From: an uncultured Ruminococcus sp.
GTDB lineage: Bacteria; Bacillota; Clostridia; Oscillospirales; Ruminococcaceae
Assembly: GCA_947589205.1 (NCBI GenBank)
Contig: CANQCJ010000055.1
Location: forward strand, 1-11,503
Length of the DNA: 11,503 nt
Reading direction: 5' to 3'
A program made the translations under genes and the position numbers. The notes beneath the pieces were generated by a model. The model was not told the origin of the DNA. It did not search any database and saw only the letters and a list, made by a program, of their open reading frames with translations. Every line of letters starts with the position of its first letter. Position 1 is the first letter of the stretch. Positions 1 to 6,998 of this stretch are shown piece by piece.

Positions 1-79
1 GTATGAAAAAGATAAAAATAAACAGCAGCTTGTACTTTGAATTCACAAAGCAAGTTTTTTCAAAGCCCTTTTTTATCCT

Positions 80-199
80 TCAAAAAATTTTATTGACAAA
101 CTCCGCAAAATCGGATAAATCAAATTTAGGTATATGCCATAATTTTTCGCTCCAACCGAAATATCTCCAAATACAAGATCTTGCGACCCATGTATTTTT
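80..199 (-). pseudogene. Possible 3' remnant of a decayed gene after the esterase
   Basis: Just after the esterase stop, one minus-strand frame is open for 39 codons and ends in TGA. It has no start codon and begins right after an in-frame TGA. Its end, containing YFGWSEKLWHIPKFDLSDF followed by AEFVNKIF, looks like natural protein: hydrophobic and acidic residues alternate, and it finishes in an F-x-x-F-V pattern like the tails of many small globular domains. A second frame (about 73-260, minus) is also open and looks partly protein-like, which would fit a frameshifted gene end. No family can be named. It may equally be chance coding in AT-rich DNA. Nothing else convincing is seen in positions 1-229. 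Confidence 0.25.
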
Positions 200-229
200 T
201 CACCGCATAAATATTTTTCGTTACCCCCA

Positions 230-913
230 TCATATAAAACGACTATTGATACACCAAGCAAACCCCCTTGCCGTTCTGACCTCCGGCTCGTTAAAATGAT
301 TGCCCTCGTTCCATTCGAGGACGCAGCTGCTGCCATTTTCCTTGAGTATCTCATACTGCCTGCGGATATTATCGCCTACGGCAGCCATTGTGATATTGCG
401 AGTCCTTTCCTCTTTTTTACCTAAACTAAGGTAAATGCTTTTTGCAAAAGGTGTGCGACTTTCTATAAAATCAAGCCAATTTGGAAACCATACCGACGGC
501 GAAACGGCGGCTGCGGAATTGAAGCTTTTTGACGTATATGCCGCCCAAAGCGAGAACAGTCCCGCAAGAGAATATCCGCCGAGAATTATCGGCAGCTCGC
601 TGCCAAATCTGCCTTTAAGCTCGGGGATTAGAGTATTTTCAAGATGATCAAGCGTTTCGCCCGCACCGCTGCCGAAAGGCTCGTTTCCGAAAACGGGCGG
701 AGCGTTCCAAGGAGACAGCTCCTTGTTCAAATCGGTTATCTCAAATGCCGCAAAAGCAAAAGGGAAGTCGGTAAGACATTTGATATGCTCTATTTCTTTA
801 TCAAGCGATTTAAGCTCGCGCCGATCGGCAGGCTGAATGAGGATAAATTCCGGCTTGTTATCGGAATAAATTGCGCATACCCTGTTTTCAATAGATGGTT
901 CTATTTTATTCAT
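230..913 (-). CDS. Alpha/beta hydrolase, putative esterase (PF00756/esterase D type)
   Basis: A 227-residue cytoplasmic serine hydrolase that probably cleaves a small ester or thioester; the substrate is unknown. The nucleophile elbow GGYSLAG sits at residues 112-118, with Ser115 as nucleophile. The segment AAAVSPSVWFP (134-144) is typical of the esterase D/enterochelin-esterase fold. GNHFNEPE (204-211) supplies the catalytic His206, and acidic residues around 168-181 could complete the triad. The frame extends 20 codons further upstream, but the ATG at 913 is chosen because GGAGAAAG lies a few bases before it and because the longer form would overlap the upstream GNAT gene. There is no signal peptide. 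It lies 26 bases downstream of the GNAT acetyltransferase gene on the same strand and is probably cotranscribed. The fold is confident; the substrate is not. Confidence 0.85.
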   Translation of the reverse strand: MNKIEPSIENRVCAIYSDNKPEFILIQPADRRELKSLDKEIEHIKCLTDFPFAFAAFEITDLNKELSPWNAPPVFGNEPFGSGAGETLDHLENTLIPELKGRFGSELPIILGGYSLAGLFSLWAAYTSKSFNSAAAVSPSVWFPNWLDFIESRTPFAKSIYLSLGKKEERTRNITMAAVGDNIRRQYEILKENGSSCVLEWNEGNHFNEPEVRTARGFAWCINSRFI

Positions 914-939
914 AGTTAGCTTTCTCCGTAAAAAATATG

Positions 940-1398
940 TCAAACCGACAGCATTTTTTCCATGCGGACACATCGAAAAGTTTCACCTTCGATAACAGGC
1001 TCGCCGCATTCCATATAACCGATTTGCCGATAAAATGCCGTCTTATTATCACGGCTTTCAAGCACTGCTTTTTTGTAACCCAACTCAACAGCCCATTGCT
1101 CGCATTCTCGTATAACTCTCGTGCCTATCCCTCGATGCCTGTATTCGGGCAGAACGACCACTCTGCCGATCATGACGCTTTCGCTGTCAAGCCGATACAT
1201 TCGAGCGGTTGCGATAGGAAAATCATTATCGAGGATCACAATATATTTTGTTTTGGGCGTATCATGCTCATCAAATTCCTGCCTGAGAGTTATATGATGC
1301 TTTTTCGCCATTGCCTGTATCCTGACATAATACGCTCCGGCTTGCTGATAAGTTTCCGCTGCTCTGATAACTTCCACGGTTCTATCATTTCCTTTCAT
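940..1398 (-). CDS. GNAT-family N-acetyltransferase
   Basis: A 152-residue single-domain GNAT protein that would transfer an acetyl group from acetyl-CoA to an unknown amine. The acetyl-CoA pyrophosphate loop is clear: VVVLPEYRHRGIG (80-92) contains the R-x-x-G-x-G signature, followed by the long helix. The C-terminal NKTAFYRQIGYMECG is the usual N-x-x-A-x-x-F-Y-x-x-x-G-F/Y motif. The part ITLRQEFDEHD (36-46), then a substrate strand, resembles ElaA-like GNATs, but I would not assign that subgroup firmly. AAGGA lies 8 bases before the ATG, supporting this start. It is the first gene of a two-gene unit with the esterase, expressed from the AT-rich promoter at 1424-1452. Clusters of small GNATs like this are common accessory cargo in Clostridia. 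Confidence 0.88.
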   Translation of the reverse strand: MKGNDRTVEVIRAAETYQQAGAYYVRIQAMAKKHHITLRQEFDEHDTPKTKYIVILDNDFPIATARMYRLDSESVMIGRVVVLPEYRHRGIGTRVIRECEQWAVELGYKKAVLESRDNKTAFYRQIGYMECGEPVIEGETFRCVRMEKMLSV

Positions 1399-1423
1399 TA
1401 ATAAGATCCTTCAACATAATATT

Positions 1424-1452
1424 ATTATATTATAAAAAAATATATAAATCAA
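1424..1452 (-). promoter_or_regulatory. Promoter of the GNAT-esterase unit
   Basis: On the minus strand, TTGATT (1452-1447) is followed by a 17-base spacer and TATAAT (1429-1424). The start of transcription would fall about 20 bases before the GNAT ATG. The whole stretch is extremely A+T rich, so several -10-like hexamers exist; this pair is the best match to a sigma-A promoter. Confidence 0.55.
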
Positions 1453-1532
1453 GCCGATTATGAAAAAACGGTCAAAACGCGAAAAATTTATGAAAAATTA
1501 ATAAAATCCGACAAACCGCACGGTGAGTATTA

Positions 1533-1541
1533 TGATATAAT
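1533..1541 (+). promoter_or_regulatory. Extended -10 promoter of the LytTR regulator
   Basis: TG-A-TATAAT at 1533-1541 is a perfect extended -10 element. No good -35 hexamer lies 17 bases upstream, which is tolerated when the TGn extension is present. Predicted transcription start is about 1548, giving a leader of about 113 bases. Confidence 0.5.
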
Positions 1542-1661
1542 GAAATTACTGTTAAAGATATCATTGATTTGATCTTTTTAATAGAAAAGCTTTAGATAAA
1601 AATATAGAAAAATAAAGAAAAAAGCTATGTGTAGAAAAAAAGAATAAGGAGACAAAAAAAT

Positions 1662-2390
1662 ATGAGAATAGCAATATGCGATGACGACCGTGTTTTTTCG
1701 GAAATTTTTGAGAAATATGTCAAGATAAGCGTTGGAAAATATTTCACAAACGTTTGTATATATAAGTATACAAACGGGACGGTATTGCTTGACAGGCATA
1801 GGTCCGCGCCGTTTGATCTGATATTTCTTGGTATTGATATGCCCGTAATGAGCGGCTTTGAGGTTGCCGAGCAGTTAAAGAAAATAAGCCCGAGCAGCCG
1901 TTTCGTTTTCATTACAGGTCATTCCGAGCTTGTTTTTCAAAGCTTTGATTTTCAGCCCTTTAATTTTATACAAAAGGGCGATAAAGAGGAGATGATAAGA
2001 AAGATCGAAAGGGTCGCTTTTCAGCTTATGAGAGAAATGAAGCAAAGCAGGAGGGTGATACTGGAGGATAAAAATTACGGAAGATACGCCGTATATCTGA
2101 AGGATATAAAATATATCGAAAGCAGCGGGCATTATGTAAAATATTATATTGATAAAAAAGAATTTCCGATAAAATTGCGGGGAAGTATCAGCGAATTGAA
2201 GGAGCGGTATGCTGCTGCCGATTTTATACATATACACAGAAGATATTTGGTCAACTTAGATCATATATTCAATGTTGATATAACAAATGGTGCAGTCATA
2301 TTAGACCAAGGCGAAAGGCTGCCGTTGAGCCGAGCGTTAAAGGATATAGTAAGTGAGCGGTACACTCGGTATCTGAGGTCGATGTCATGA
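1662..2390 (+). CDS. LytTR-family response regulator lacking the phospho-acceptor Asp
   Basis: A 242-residue AgrA/ComE-type transcription regulator: receiver domain (about 1-120) joined to a LytTR DNA-binding domain (about 133-240). The receiver has the acidic pair after ICDDD (D8/D9), the conserved Thr85 in FITGH and Lys105 in FIQKGD. The phospho-acceptor position, normally the first D of FLDIDMP, is glycine (FLGIDMP, Gly57, codon GGT at 1830-1832). It therefore probably cannot be activated by the usual aspartyl phosphorylation. The LytTR domain shows IKYIESSGHYVKYY and HIHRRYLVNLDHI, which are typical. AAGGAG lies about 10 bases before the ATG. No sensor histidine kinase or peptide pheromone gene is adjacent, so it is an orphan here. 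One GAT-to-GGT transition would explain the change; either a real pseudo-receiver or a sequence error is possible. Confidence 0.9.
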   Translation: MRIAICDDDRVFSEIFEKYVKISVGKYFTNVCIYKYTNGTVLLDRHRSAPFDLIFLGIDMPVMSGFEVAEQLKKISPSSRFVFITGHSELVFQSFDFQPFNFIQKGDKEEMIRKIERVAFQLMREMKQSRRVILEDKNYGRYAVYLKDIKYIESSGHYVKYYIDKKEFPIKLRGSISELKERYAAADFIHIHRRYLVNLDHIFNVDITNGAVILDQGERLPLSRALKDIVSERYTRYLRSMS

Positions 2391-2451
2391 CGGATATGTT
2401 CGGGGCTTTTTTGCATTTCGGGTCAAAATAATGCAATTGAGGACATTTTTC

Positions 2452-2480
2452 TTGACACATGATCCAAAACGGCTTATAAT
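2452..2480 (+). promoter_or_regulatory. Consensus sigma-A promoter of the MutS-like gene
   Basis: TTGACA (2452-2457), a 17-base spacer, then TATAAT (2475-2480): a perfect consensus. It separates the MutS-like gene from the upstream regulator. The leader is about 50 bases and contains AAGGAGG (2520-2526) 10 bases before the ATG. Confidence 0.9.
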
Positions 2481-2536
2481 GAAATTACAATATCCGACGG
2501 GAGGTAAGACGAACAGCGTAAGGAGGCTTTGGCATT

Positions 2537-4198
2537 ATGAGAATAACCGATCATATCGACCTGTTTTACCCCAACGGCAGCGCAAAGCTTATTGCCGCAA
2601 AGCGGAGAAAAAAGATTTGCGAAAGCGGCACGAGATTTGCAGAGGATCTGAAGCTTGATAACATAAGCAGCCTTATGACCTTTGCAGGGTCGGAGCGTTT
2701 TATGACTCTGGCAAAGGAGCTGTCCTGCGATATCGAAACCATTGAATATCGGCTTGACTGTCTGGAGGATTTTTTGAACAATCCCGATCTGGCACAGAGC
2801 TTCCGCAAGATAATCTCGGAGCTTTCGGGCAGGCGGCTCGATTTGGACGAGGAGACTGACGAAAGCGTCAACAGCTTTTACGACATCAAGGATAAAATGG
2901 ATAAGCTGTCGTTTTTTCTAAGCTCCGTCGAGGATATAAATAAAATATATAAGCGCATAGGACGCAATGTGAGATCTGCCGCCATGAAGGGGCTGTTCGA
3001 GTTTTTCGGCAGTCTGCCTGAAAAGGAAGAATTTATCAACATTTCACGCAGTCTTAACGAGCTGAACGATACCTTTGCGAGGACTATCCGAAGTGTGAGG
3101 ATAGGCGTGAATTTTGACTCAAATATGATACCGGACTCGGCGGGTGTATTAGAGGTATCCTATGACAGGATCTATCCGAAGGGCAATATTTTGGAGCGAA
3201 TGGTATTCGGCGATACCAAGGGCAAGGAAAAATTCACGGGCGAGGAGCACCTTAATTCTCTGACCCACAGAACGCCGGTCGATATAGATACCGCGCTTTT
3301 CCGAGAGCTTTCCGACTATACGCGGGATTATGCGAAACGAATAGCCTCTGCGCTGCGAAGCTATCGGACCGGCTTTTTCAGCGATATCAATGAGCTTGAG
3401 CATCAGCTCGATTATTACGAGGGTGCGGCTGCGTTTATAAAAAGCGTTTGGGCGAGGGGGCTGCCTATGTGCCGTCCAAGGCTGCTGCCGACGGATAAGC
3501 GAAGCATGAGGCTTAAGGGCACATTCGACCTAAGCTTTTACAAGCAGCTTGTGAGCGGAGACGCGCGGGCTTTGATGACGGACAGGATCATCACCAACGA
3601 TATCGAGCTGAATGAAAATGCGCGTTTTTACATTCTGACAGGAGCCAACAACGGCGGAAAGACCACATTTGCAAGAGCCGCCGCAGTTTGTCAGGTGATG
3701 GCGCAGACAGGGCTGTATGTGCCTGCCGAGTATGCCGAGATCGCTTTGTGCGACAATATTTTCACGCACTTTCCGAGAGACGAACAGGTCGGGATAGACA
3801 CGAGCCGTTTCACCACCGAGATAAAAGACCTTAAAGCGATCGTCTGTCAGATAACAGACCGCAGTATGGTGATACTGAACGAATCGCTGCAAAGCACCAC
3901 TCCGGAGGAGTGCATGAGGATAGCCGAGATACATCTTGAGCTTCTCGCGGCAGCGGGAGCGAGAGGTCTTTATGTCACACATCTGACGGGGCTTTACGGC
4001 AGACTGCAGAGCATAAATGAAAAGGGCTATCCGACGAGGACGGGAAGTCTTGTGTCGCTGGCAGACGAGGACGAAAAGCGTCTGTATAAAATTTTGCCGC
4101 AGCCGCCCTCGGACGAGAGCCTTGCCATGTCGATATACCGTAAATTCGGGGCGAATATCAGTGACATAAAGCGCGGTGAGCGGTATGGACAAGCGTAA
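2537..4198 (+). CDS. Short MutS-like ATPase (core/lever plus ATPase domains only)
   Basis: A 553-residue member of the MutS ABC-ATPase superfamily, smaller than true MutS (about 850 residues) because the N-terminal mismatch-reading and connector domains are absent; there is also no C-terminal Smr nuclease as in MutS2. Residues about 30-330 form the helical core/lever region. The C-terminal ATPase domain has Walker A GANNGGKTT (369-377), Walker B MVILNESLQST (444-454) with Asn448 where Asp is usual before the catalytic Glu449, and the switch histidine in YVTHLTGL. I recall Asn-Glu Walker B motifs in other MutS-related Clostridia/Bacteroidetes proteins, so this may be a subfamily trait and not decay. 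It has its own consensus promoter and a strong ribosome site. Its end overlaps the next gene. Its role in recombination or DNA-structure processing is inferred, not shown. Confidence 0.85.
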   Translation: MRITDHIDLFYPNGSAKLIAAKRRKKICESGTRFAEDLKLDNISSLMTFAGSERFMTLAKELSCDIETIEYRLDCLEDFLNNPDLAQSFRKIISELSGRRLDLDEETDESVNSFYDIKDKMDKLSFFLSSVEDINKIYKRIGRNVRSAAMKGLFEFFGSLPEKEEFINISRSLNELNDTFARTIRSVRIGVNFDSNMIPDSAGVLEVSYDRIYPKGNILERMVFGDTKGKEKFTGEEHLNSLTHRTPVDIDTALFRELSDYTRDYAKRIASALRSYRTGFFSDINELEHQLDYYEGAAAFIKSVWARGLPMCRPRLLPTDKRSMRLKGTFDLSFYKQLVSGDARALMTDRIITNDIELNENARFYILTGANNGGKTTFARAAAVCQVMAQTGLYVPAEYAEIALCDNIFTHFPRDEQVGIDTSRFTTEIKDLKAIVCQITDRSMVILNESLQSTTPEECMRIAEIHLELLAAAGARGLYVTHLTGLYGRLQSINEKGYPTRTGSLVSLADEDEKRLYKILPQPPSDESLAMSIYRKFGANISDIKRGERYGQA

Positions 4199-4550
4199 AA
4201 GGATAGATGATTTTCTGTGGTATGGCGGAAGTGAAATGTTCTCGTCGCTTATGGGCGGCAGTGAAACGCGCTCCGTCGGGATAGAACGTCTTGTGCGGCT
4301 TTTGGAAGGCTACAGCGATAATTGCCGCAGAATAAAGGGCAAAAGCGAAGCATATCGGTTTATGCTGAAAAAAGCAAAGCGTTTGAACTGGCTCGGGAAA
4401 GGCTCGTCAGACCTTGCCTCCTACAAGCTCACCAAAGCGGACAGGGCGTATATAACAAAACGGCTTGATGAATACATATCATCGGGCGGGCGAAGCAGAG
4501 CGGTCTTAAAAAAGCTTTTGGCGGCGGGCTCAACAGAAGAATTATCGTGA
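4185..4550 (+). CDS. Small basic protein of unknown function coupled to MutS-like gene
   Basis: A 121-residue protein from ATG 4185; a GTG at 4176 would add three residues. The start lies inside the last codons of the MutS-like gene (14-base overlap), so translation is probably coupled and the two products may work together. It is rich in Lys/Arg and predicted mostly helical, with no signal peptide, membrane segment or recognised motif. RIDDFLWYGGSEMF near the N-terminus and KLTKADRAYITKRLDEYI near residue 90 are the most structured-looking parts. I do not recognise the family. The basic character and partnership suggest a DNA-binding or adaptor role, which is inference only. It is the last gene before the 4602-4636 terminator. 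Confidence 0.75.
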   Translation: MDKRKRIDDFLWYGGSEMFSSLMGGSETRSVGIERLVRLLEGYSDNCRRIKGKSEAYRFMLKKAKRLNWLGKGSSDLASYKLTKADRAYITKRLDEYISSGGRSRAVLKKLLAAGSTEELS

Positions 4551-4594
4551 TGCTTCGGGTCGATGGTTATATCGCAGGGAACAAAAAAACGATA

Positions 4595-4738
4595 TCAAAA
4601 GGAGCTAAAGCCCGAGTCGGCTTCAGCTCTTTTTTTATCAACTATTTTTTCAATGCTTTCATCACTTTTGCGCAGCAAATGCCGACTGTCTGAAATAATA
4701 TTTCGCAGGATATCGATATCAAAATTTTCTTTGCTCAT
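4595..4738 (-). CDS. Possible 47-residue small protein
   Basis: Starting at ATG 4738, this frame encodes a 47-residue, strongly charged and helical product (begins MSKENFDIDILRNIISD, then LLRKSDESIEKIVDKKRAEA). GGGG lies 8 bases before the ATG, a modest ribosome site. It follows the methyltransferase gene on the same strand after 57 bases. Its last codons and TGA fall inside the terminator hairpin at 4602-4629, which is unusual but workable. Amino-acid composition favours a real protein. The lack of any recognised family and the short length keep confidence low. Confidence 0.35.
   Translation of the reverse strand: MSKENFDIDILRNIISDSRHLLRKSDESIEKIVDKKRAEADSGFSSF
4602..4636 (+). terminator. 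Strong intrinsic terminator, probably bidirectional
   Basis: GAGCTAAAGCC (4602-4612) pairs with GGCTTCAGCTC (4619-4629) with one mismatch around a 6-base loop, followed by seven T (4630-4636). It ends the MutS-like unit. On the minus strand the same stem is followed by CTTTTG and, a little later, a second T run, so it likely also stops the methyltransferase transcript arriving from the other side. Confidence 0.88.
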
Positions 4739-4795
4739 AAAACAGACCCCGTTAAATTTAAAGCTTTTATATACAAAAAAATTCAAATTTTCCGA

Positions 4796-5503
4796 TCATA
4801 TTTTTTTAAAAAATAAATGCTGAAAAAAAGCTGTATTTGCAAACTCGGGATCATTCTCGACGGCGCATTCAAGCTCAAACATTTTTTCCTCCCAACCCGC
4901 TTCATTTTTGAAGGAATTGGGCTGTAACCCGTAAAAAATGCGAATGCCCGATACTTTTTCCAAAGCAAATTTTCCGGCAATATAAGCGTTCAATTGCTCA
5001 ATATCGTATTCGTTTATCGTCCCGAAATTTTGCGATACAGGATTTTCGCCGTTAATGAGCGACAGGGCTTCACCGATGTTGTTTTCAAAGACCGCTTTGT
5101 GCATTATTTTGCCTTTTTTGTTGTGCTTTATAACGGATAAAATTCCGCCGATTTTTAAAAGTCTGTAAAATTCCTCAAAGACTTCGGCGCGGTTTTCAAT
5201 ATATTCCAAAACATTGTGACAAACTATCACGTCAAAACTGTTCTCCGGCATTTCTTTTAGTTTTTCGATACCTCCGAGCAGCTGCTTATAATTATTTTCG
5301 CTTCTCCCGTGTTCGATAAGCTCGCTGTTCGGTTCGACCGCCGTCACGTCGTTGGATTTTGCCAGATGGTTTGAGGTAACGCCTAAGCCGCTTCCGAAAT
5401 CTAAGATTTTTTTATTTTTAAATTCAAGACCGTGCCAAGCAAGCCTGTAGAACATTCGTCCCCAGGGTGTGTTTATGTAATCTGAGTAAGCGTTGATATC
5501 CAT
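4796..5503 (-). CDS. Class I SAM-dependent methyltransferase
   Basis: A 235-residue Rossmann-fold methyltransferase. Motif I is ILDFGSGLG (33-41), the acidic residue binding the SAM ribose is Glu57 in AVEPN, and the motif around NSFDVIVCHNVLEYI (88-102) is typical of methyltransferase-11-type enzymes acting on small molecules or tRNA wobble uridines (SmtA/CmoA-like). After LLKIGGILSVI (115-125) the C-terminal 100 residues are helical and variable, and would define the substrate. The substrate cannot be read from the sequence. AGGAG lies 8 bases before the ATG. The gene is 121 bases downstream of the broken GNAT gene; no clear promoter of its own is visible, so it may be read from the promoter at 7291-7319. 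Confidence 0.87.
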   Translation of the reverse strand: MDINAYSDYINTPWGRMFYRLAWHGLEFKNKKILDFGSGLGVTSNHLAKSNDVTAVEPNSELIEHGRSENNYKQLLGGIEKLKEMPENSFDVIVCHNVLEYIENRAEVFEEFYRLLKIGGILSVIKHNKKGKIMHKAVFENNIGEALSLINGENPVSQNFGTINEYDIEQLNAYIAGKFALEKVSGIRIFYGLQPNSFKNEAGWEEKMFELECAVENDPEFANTAFFQHLFFKKI

Positions 5504-5624
5504 ATTATTTCTCCTGTTTAACTAAAAATTTTCTTAAGCTCCGAGCGCGGTTTTCGTTTGTTAAAGGTTTATTTTTGGTCGTTAGACCGATTTAAATTTT
5601 GCCTGTTATTTTAAAAAAATTTTT

Positions 5625-6211
5625 TCAAGCTCTCCGCGCTTGTCTGTGAAAAAAATATCCGAGGTCGAGTCTTATTTCACGTCTGCCGATATCATCGTTT
5701 GTATAACAGCAGGTGTCAAAGCCTATCAGCTCAAAGCCCTCGTGAAGATAAAATTCTATAGCGCTTGTGCTGCACGACTGCGTTTCTAAAATAACTGCGC
5801 GCCTGTTTTGGTTTATGGCGATCTCTTTTGCCTTGTCCATTAATTTTTTGCCGATACCACGGCGGCGCAGCGGTTCGGCGACCCACAGCTCTGTTACCAT
5901 AAGCCTGTTTGACCATTTCTCCGGACAGACCTCGATGCAGGCGAGCAGCTCGCCGTCAGCCCCGATAATGCCGTATGCTTCGGCTTTTTCCCAATGCTCC
6001 TGATACAAGGAATCGGGAAAATCATATTCCTCCGGCGTATGAACTATCTCCTTTTCCGCCGTTTTTCTTACAAGAGCTATCGAACAGCCTTTTTTATCTA
6101 ACGGACTTATTTCAAGATCGTAATAGCTGCCGCTTTTGTAACCATCGGTATCACAGTCCCCTTGAATTTTTCTTTAGGGAGCGGCTGTATTTTTATTTCA
6201 CTTTGTTTCAT
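5625..6211 (-). pseudogene. GNAT acetyltransferase gene with a one-base frameshift
   Basis: A complete GNAT gene can be traced over 587 bases, one short of 196 codons. ATG 6211 is preceded at 6 bases by AAAGGAA and begins MKQSEIKIQPLPKEKFKG. That frame then runs to a stop at 6107-6109, while the next frame continues smoothly (GDCDTDGYKSGSYYDLEI, HTPEEYDFPDSLYQEHW) into the GNAT core with TELWVAEPLRRRGIG, the LETQSCSTSAIEFYLHEGF motif and the end GRREIRLDLGYFF. The break lies within about 6140-6173, most likely at the short A/G runs near 6157-6171. The architecture resembles streptothricin-acetyltransferase-like GNATs. The 127-residue downstream part alone would start at a TTG without a ribosome site and lacks the N-terminal strands. 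It starts 18 bases after the HAD gene. True mutation or an assembly error are both possible. Confidence 0.82.
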
Positions 6212-6229
6212 TTTCTGTTCCTTTCCGAA

Positions 6230-6979
6230 TTAATTTTTTTCCAAATTATCCAACAGGTCTATCATTTCGCGCCATTCATGGATATGCAGATGCCCGCATT
6301 TCGGAGCATATTCTTTCGAGCGGTCCTTGTAATTCCTTTCGGTCTCATTATCATACCAAACGGGAAATATCCCGACCTGCGCCGCGCCCTCGGCGTCTGC
6401 CTGCGGGTCGTCTCCGCAGTACCATACTTCGTCGGCAGATAACCCGGTTTTTCTTAGTGCGATATCAAATAAAATGCGGTTGGGCTTACGCATGATATAA
6501 TCGCTCGAGGTCATAACAAATTCAAATTTATTCATTGGCAGCAGTCTGTTCAGCCGCTCCGACAGTGCTTCGCCCGACCATAGCAGATTGCTTATGACCG
6601 CGCTTCTTATGCCTTTTTTATTGATGATATCGAGCATAATATCGGCATCGGGCATGACGGCTCCCATAGACGCGCCGTTCCAAAAAACCGTCTCCATTTC
6701 AAGCGGCGTCAGAGAAAATTCTATCCCGAGATACTCGTATAAAGCTCTGTCGCCTATCCGACCGCCGATATCGTACCCTATCCTGCGGACATTTTCGATA
6801 TGCTCTCCAAAAATCAGCTCCGCCGCTTTTCTTACGTCCTCAAACGTGCAGTTATCGGGATTTTTTACGGCATACTTCAAAAGCTCCGCATTTCCTCTGT
6901 CGGGATCCCAACCGGGTTCATACAAAAGCGTATGACCATTATCGAATATTATCATTTTCGGGTATTTCAATTTTTTCAT
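6230..6979 (-). CDS. HAD-superfamily hydrolase-like protein with atypical motif I
   Basis: A 249-residue HAD subfamily IA-type protein. Motif I is IIFDNGHTLL (10-19): the nucleophile Asp13 is present but the usual second Asp (general acid/base of phosphatases, D-x-D) is Gly15. Motif II Ser130 is in AVISN, motif III Lys165 in MRKPN, and motif IV is WYCGDDPQADAEGA with Asp190/Asp191. The helical cap lies about residues 20-105. Similar FDYG-type motif I sequences occur in other Clostridia HAD proteins as I recall, so this may be a subfamily with altered chemistry and not a dead enzyme. Substrate unknown. AAGGAGGT lies just before the ATG, a very strong ribosome site. It follows the HAD remnant by 19 bases and precedes the GNAT gene, forming one unit. 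Confidence 0.87.
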   Translation of the reverse strand: MKKLKYPKMIIFDNGHTLLYEPGWDPDRGNAELLKYAVKNPDNCTFEDVRKAAELIFGEHIENVRRIGYDIGGRIGDRALYEYLGIEFSLTPLEMETVFWNGASMGAVMPDADIMLDIINKKGIRSAVISNLLWSGEALSERLNRLLPMNKFEFVMTSSDYIMRKPNRILFDIALRKTGLSADEVWYCGDDPQADAEGAAQVGIFPVWYDNETERNYKDRSKEYAPKCGHLHIHEWREMIDLLDNLEKN

Positions 6980-6998
6980 GATAAGACCTCCTTGTTTT

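Larger units (their letters stand above)
1399..1661. other. Divergent intergenic region between GNAT and LytTR regulator genes
   Basis: A 263-base AT-rich spacer carrying two outward promoters: the minus-strand one at 1424-1452 and the plus-strand extended -10 at 1533-1541. Between the plus promoter and the regulator ATG lies a leader of about 110 bases. It contains a weak AT hairpin (AAAGAT pairing with ATCTTT, about 1555-1578), but no convincing riboswitch or operator repeat. Confidence 0.5.

Noticed and set aside
1545..1556. AgrA-like half site (ACTGTTAAA) downstream of the LytTR gene's -10
   Set aside because: LytTR operators are paired direct repeats about 12 bases apart; no second copy is seen at the right spacing.
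2412..2434. TGCATT/AATGCA inverted pair after the LytTR gene, possible terminator
   Set aside because: AT-rich six-base stem with a 12-base loop and no T run after it; too weak to call.
2431..2658. 75-codon plus-strand frame overlapping the MutS-like start
   Set aside because: It runs through the promoter and overlaps the well-supported gene in another frame, has no ribosome site, and its product is a random mix of basic residues.
3530..4192. 220-codon frame antisense to the MutS-like gene
   Set aside because: It is a shadow of the real gene's codon pattern, shows no domain or ribosome site, and is fully inside a confident CDS.
5574..5591. Small hairpin GGTC/GACC in the GNAT-methyltransferase gap, possible terminator
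   Set aside because: The stem is only four base pairs and no T run follows on either strand.
5536..5640. Imperfect repeat of AAGCTC-CGCGC sequences flanking the GNAT-methyltransferase gap
   Set aside because: The similarity is short and interrupted, and one copy is the coding end of the GNAT gene; no transposon ends or target duplications are visible.
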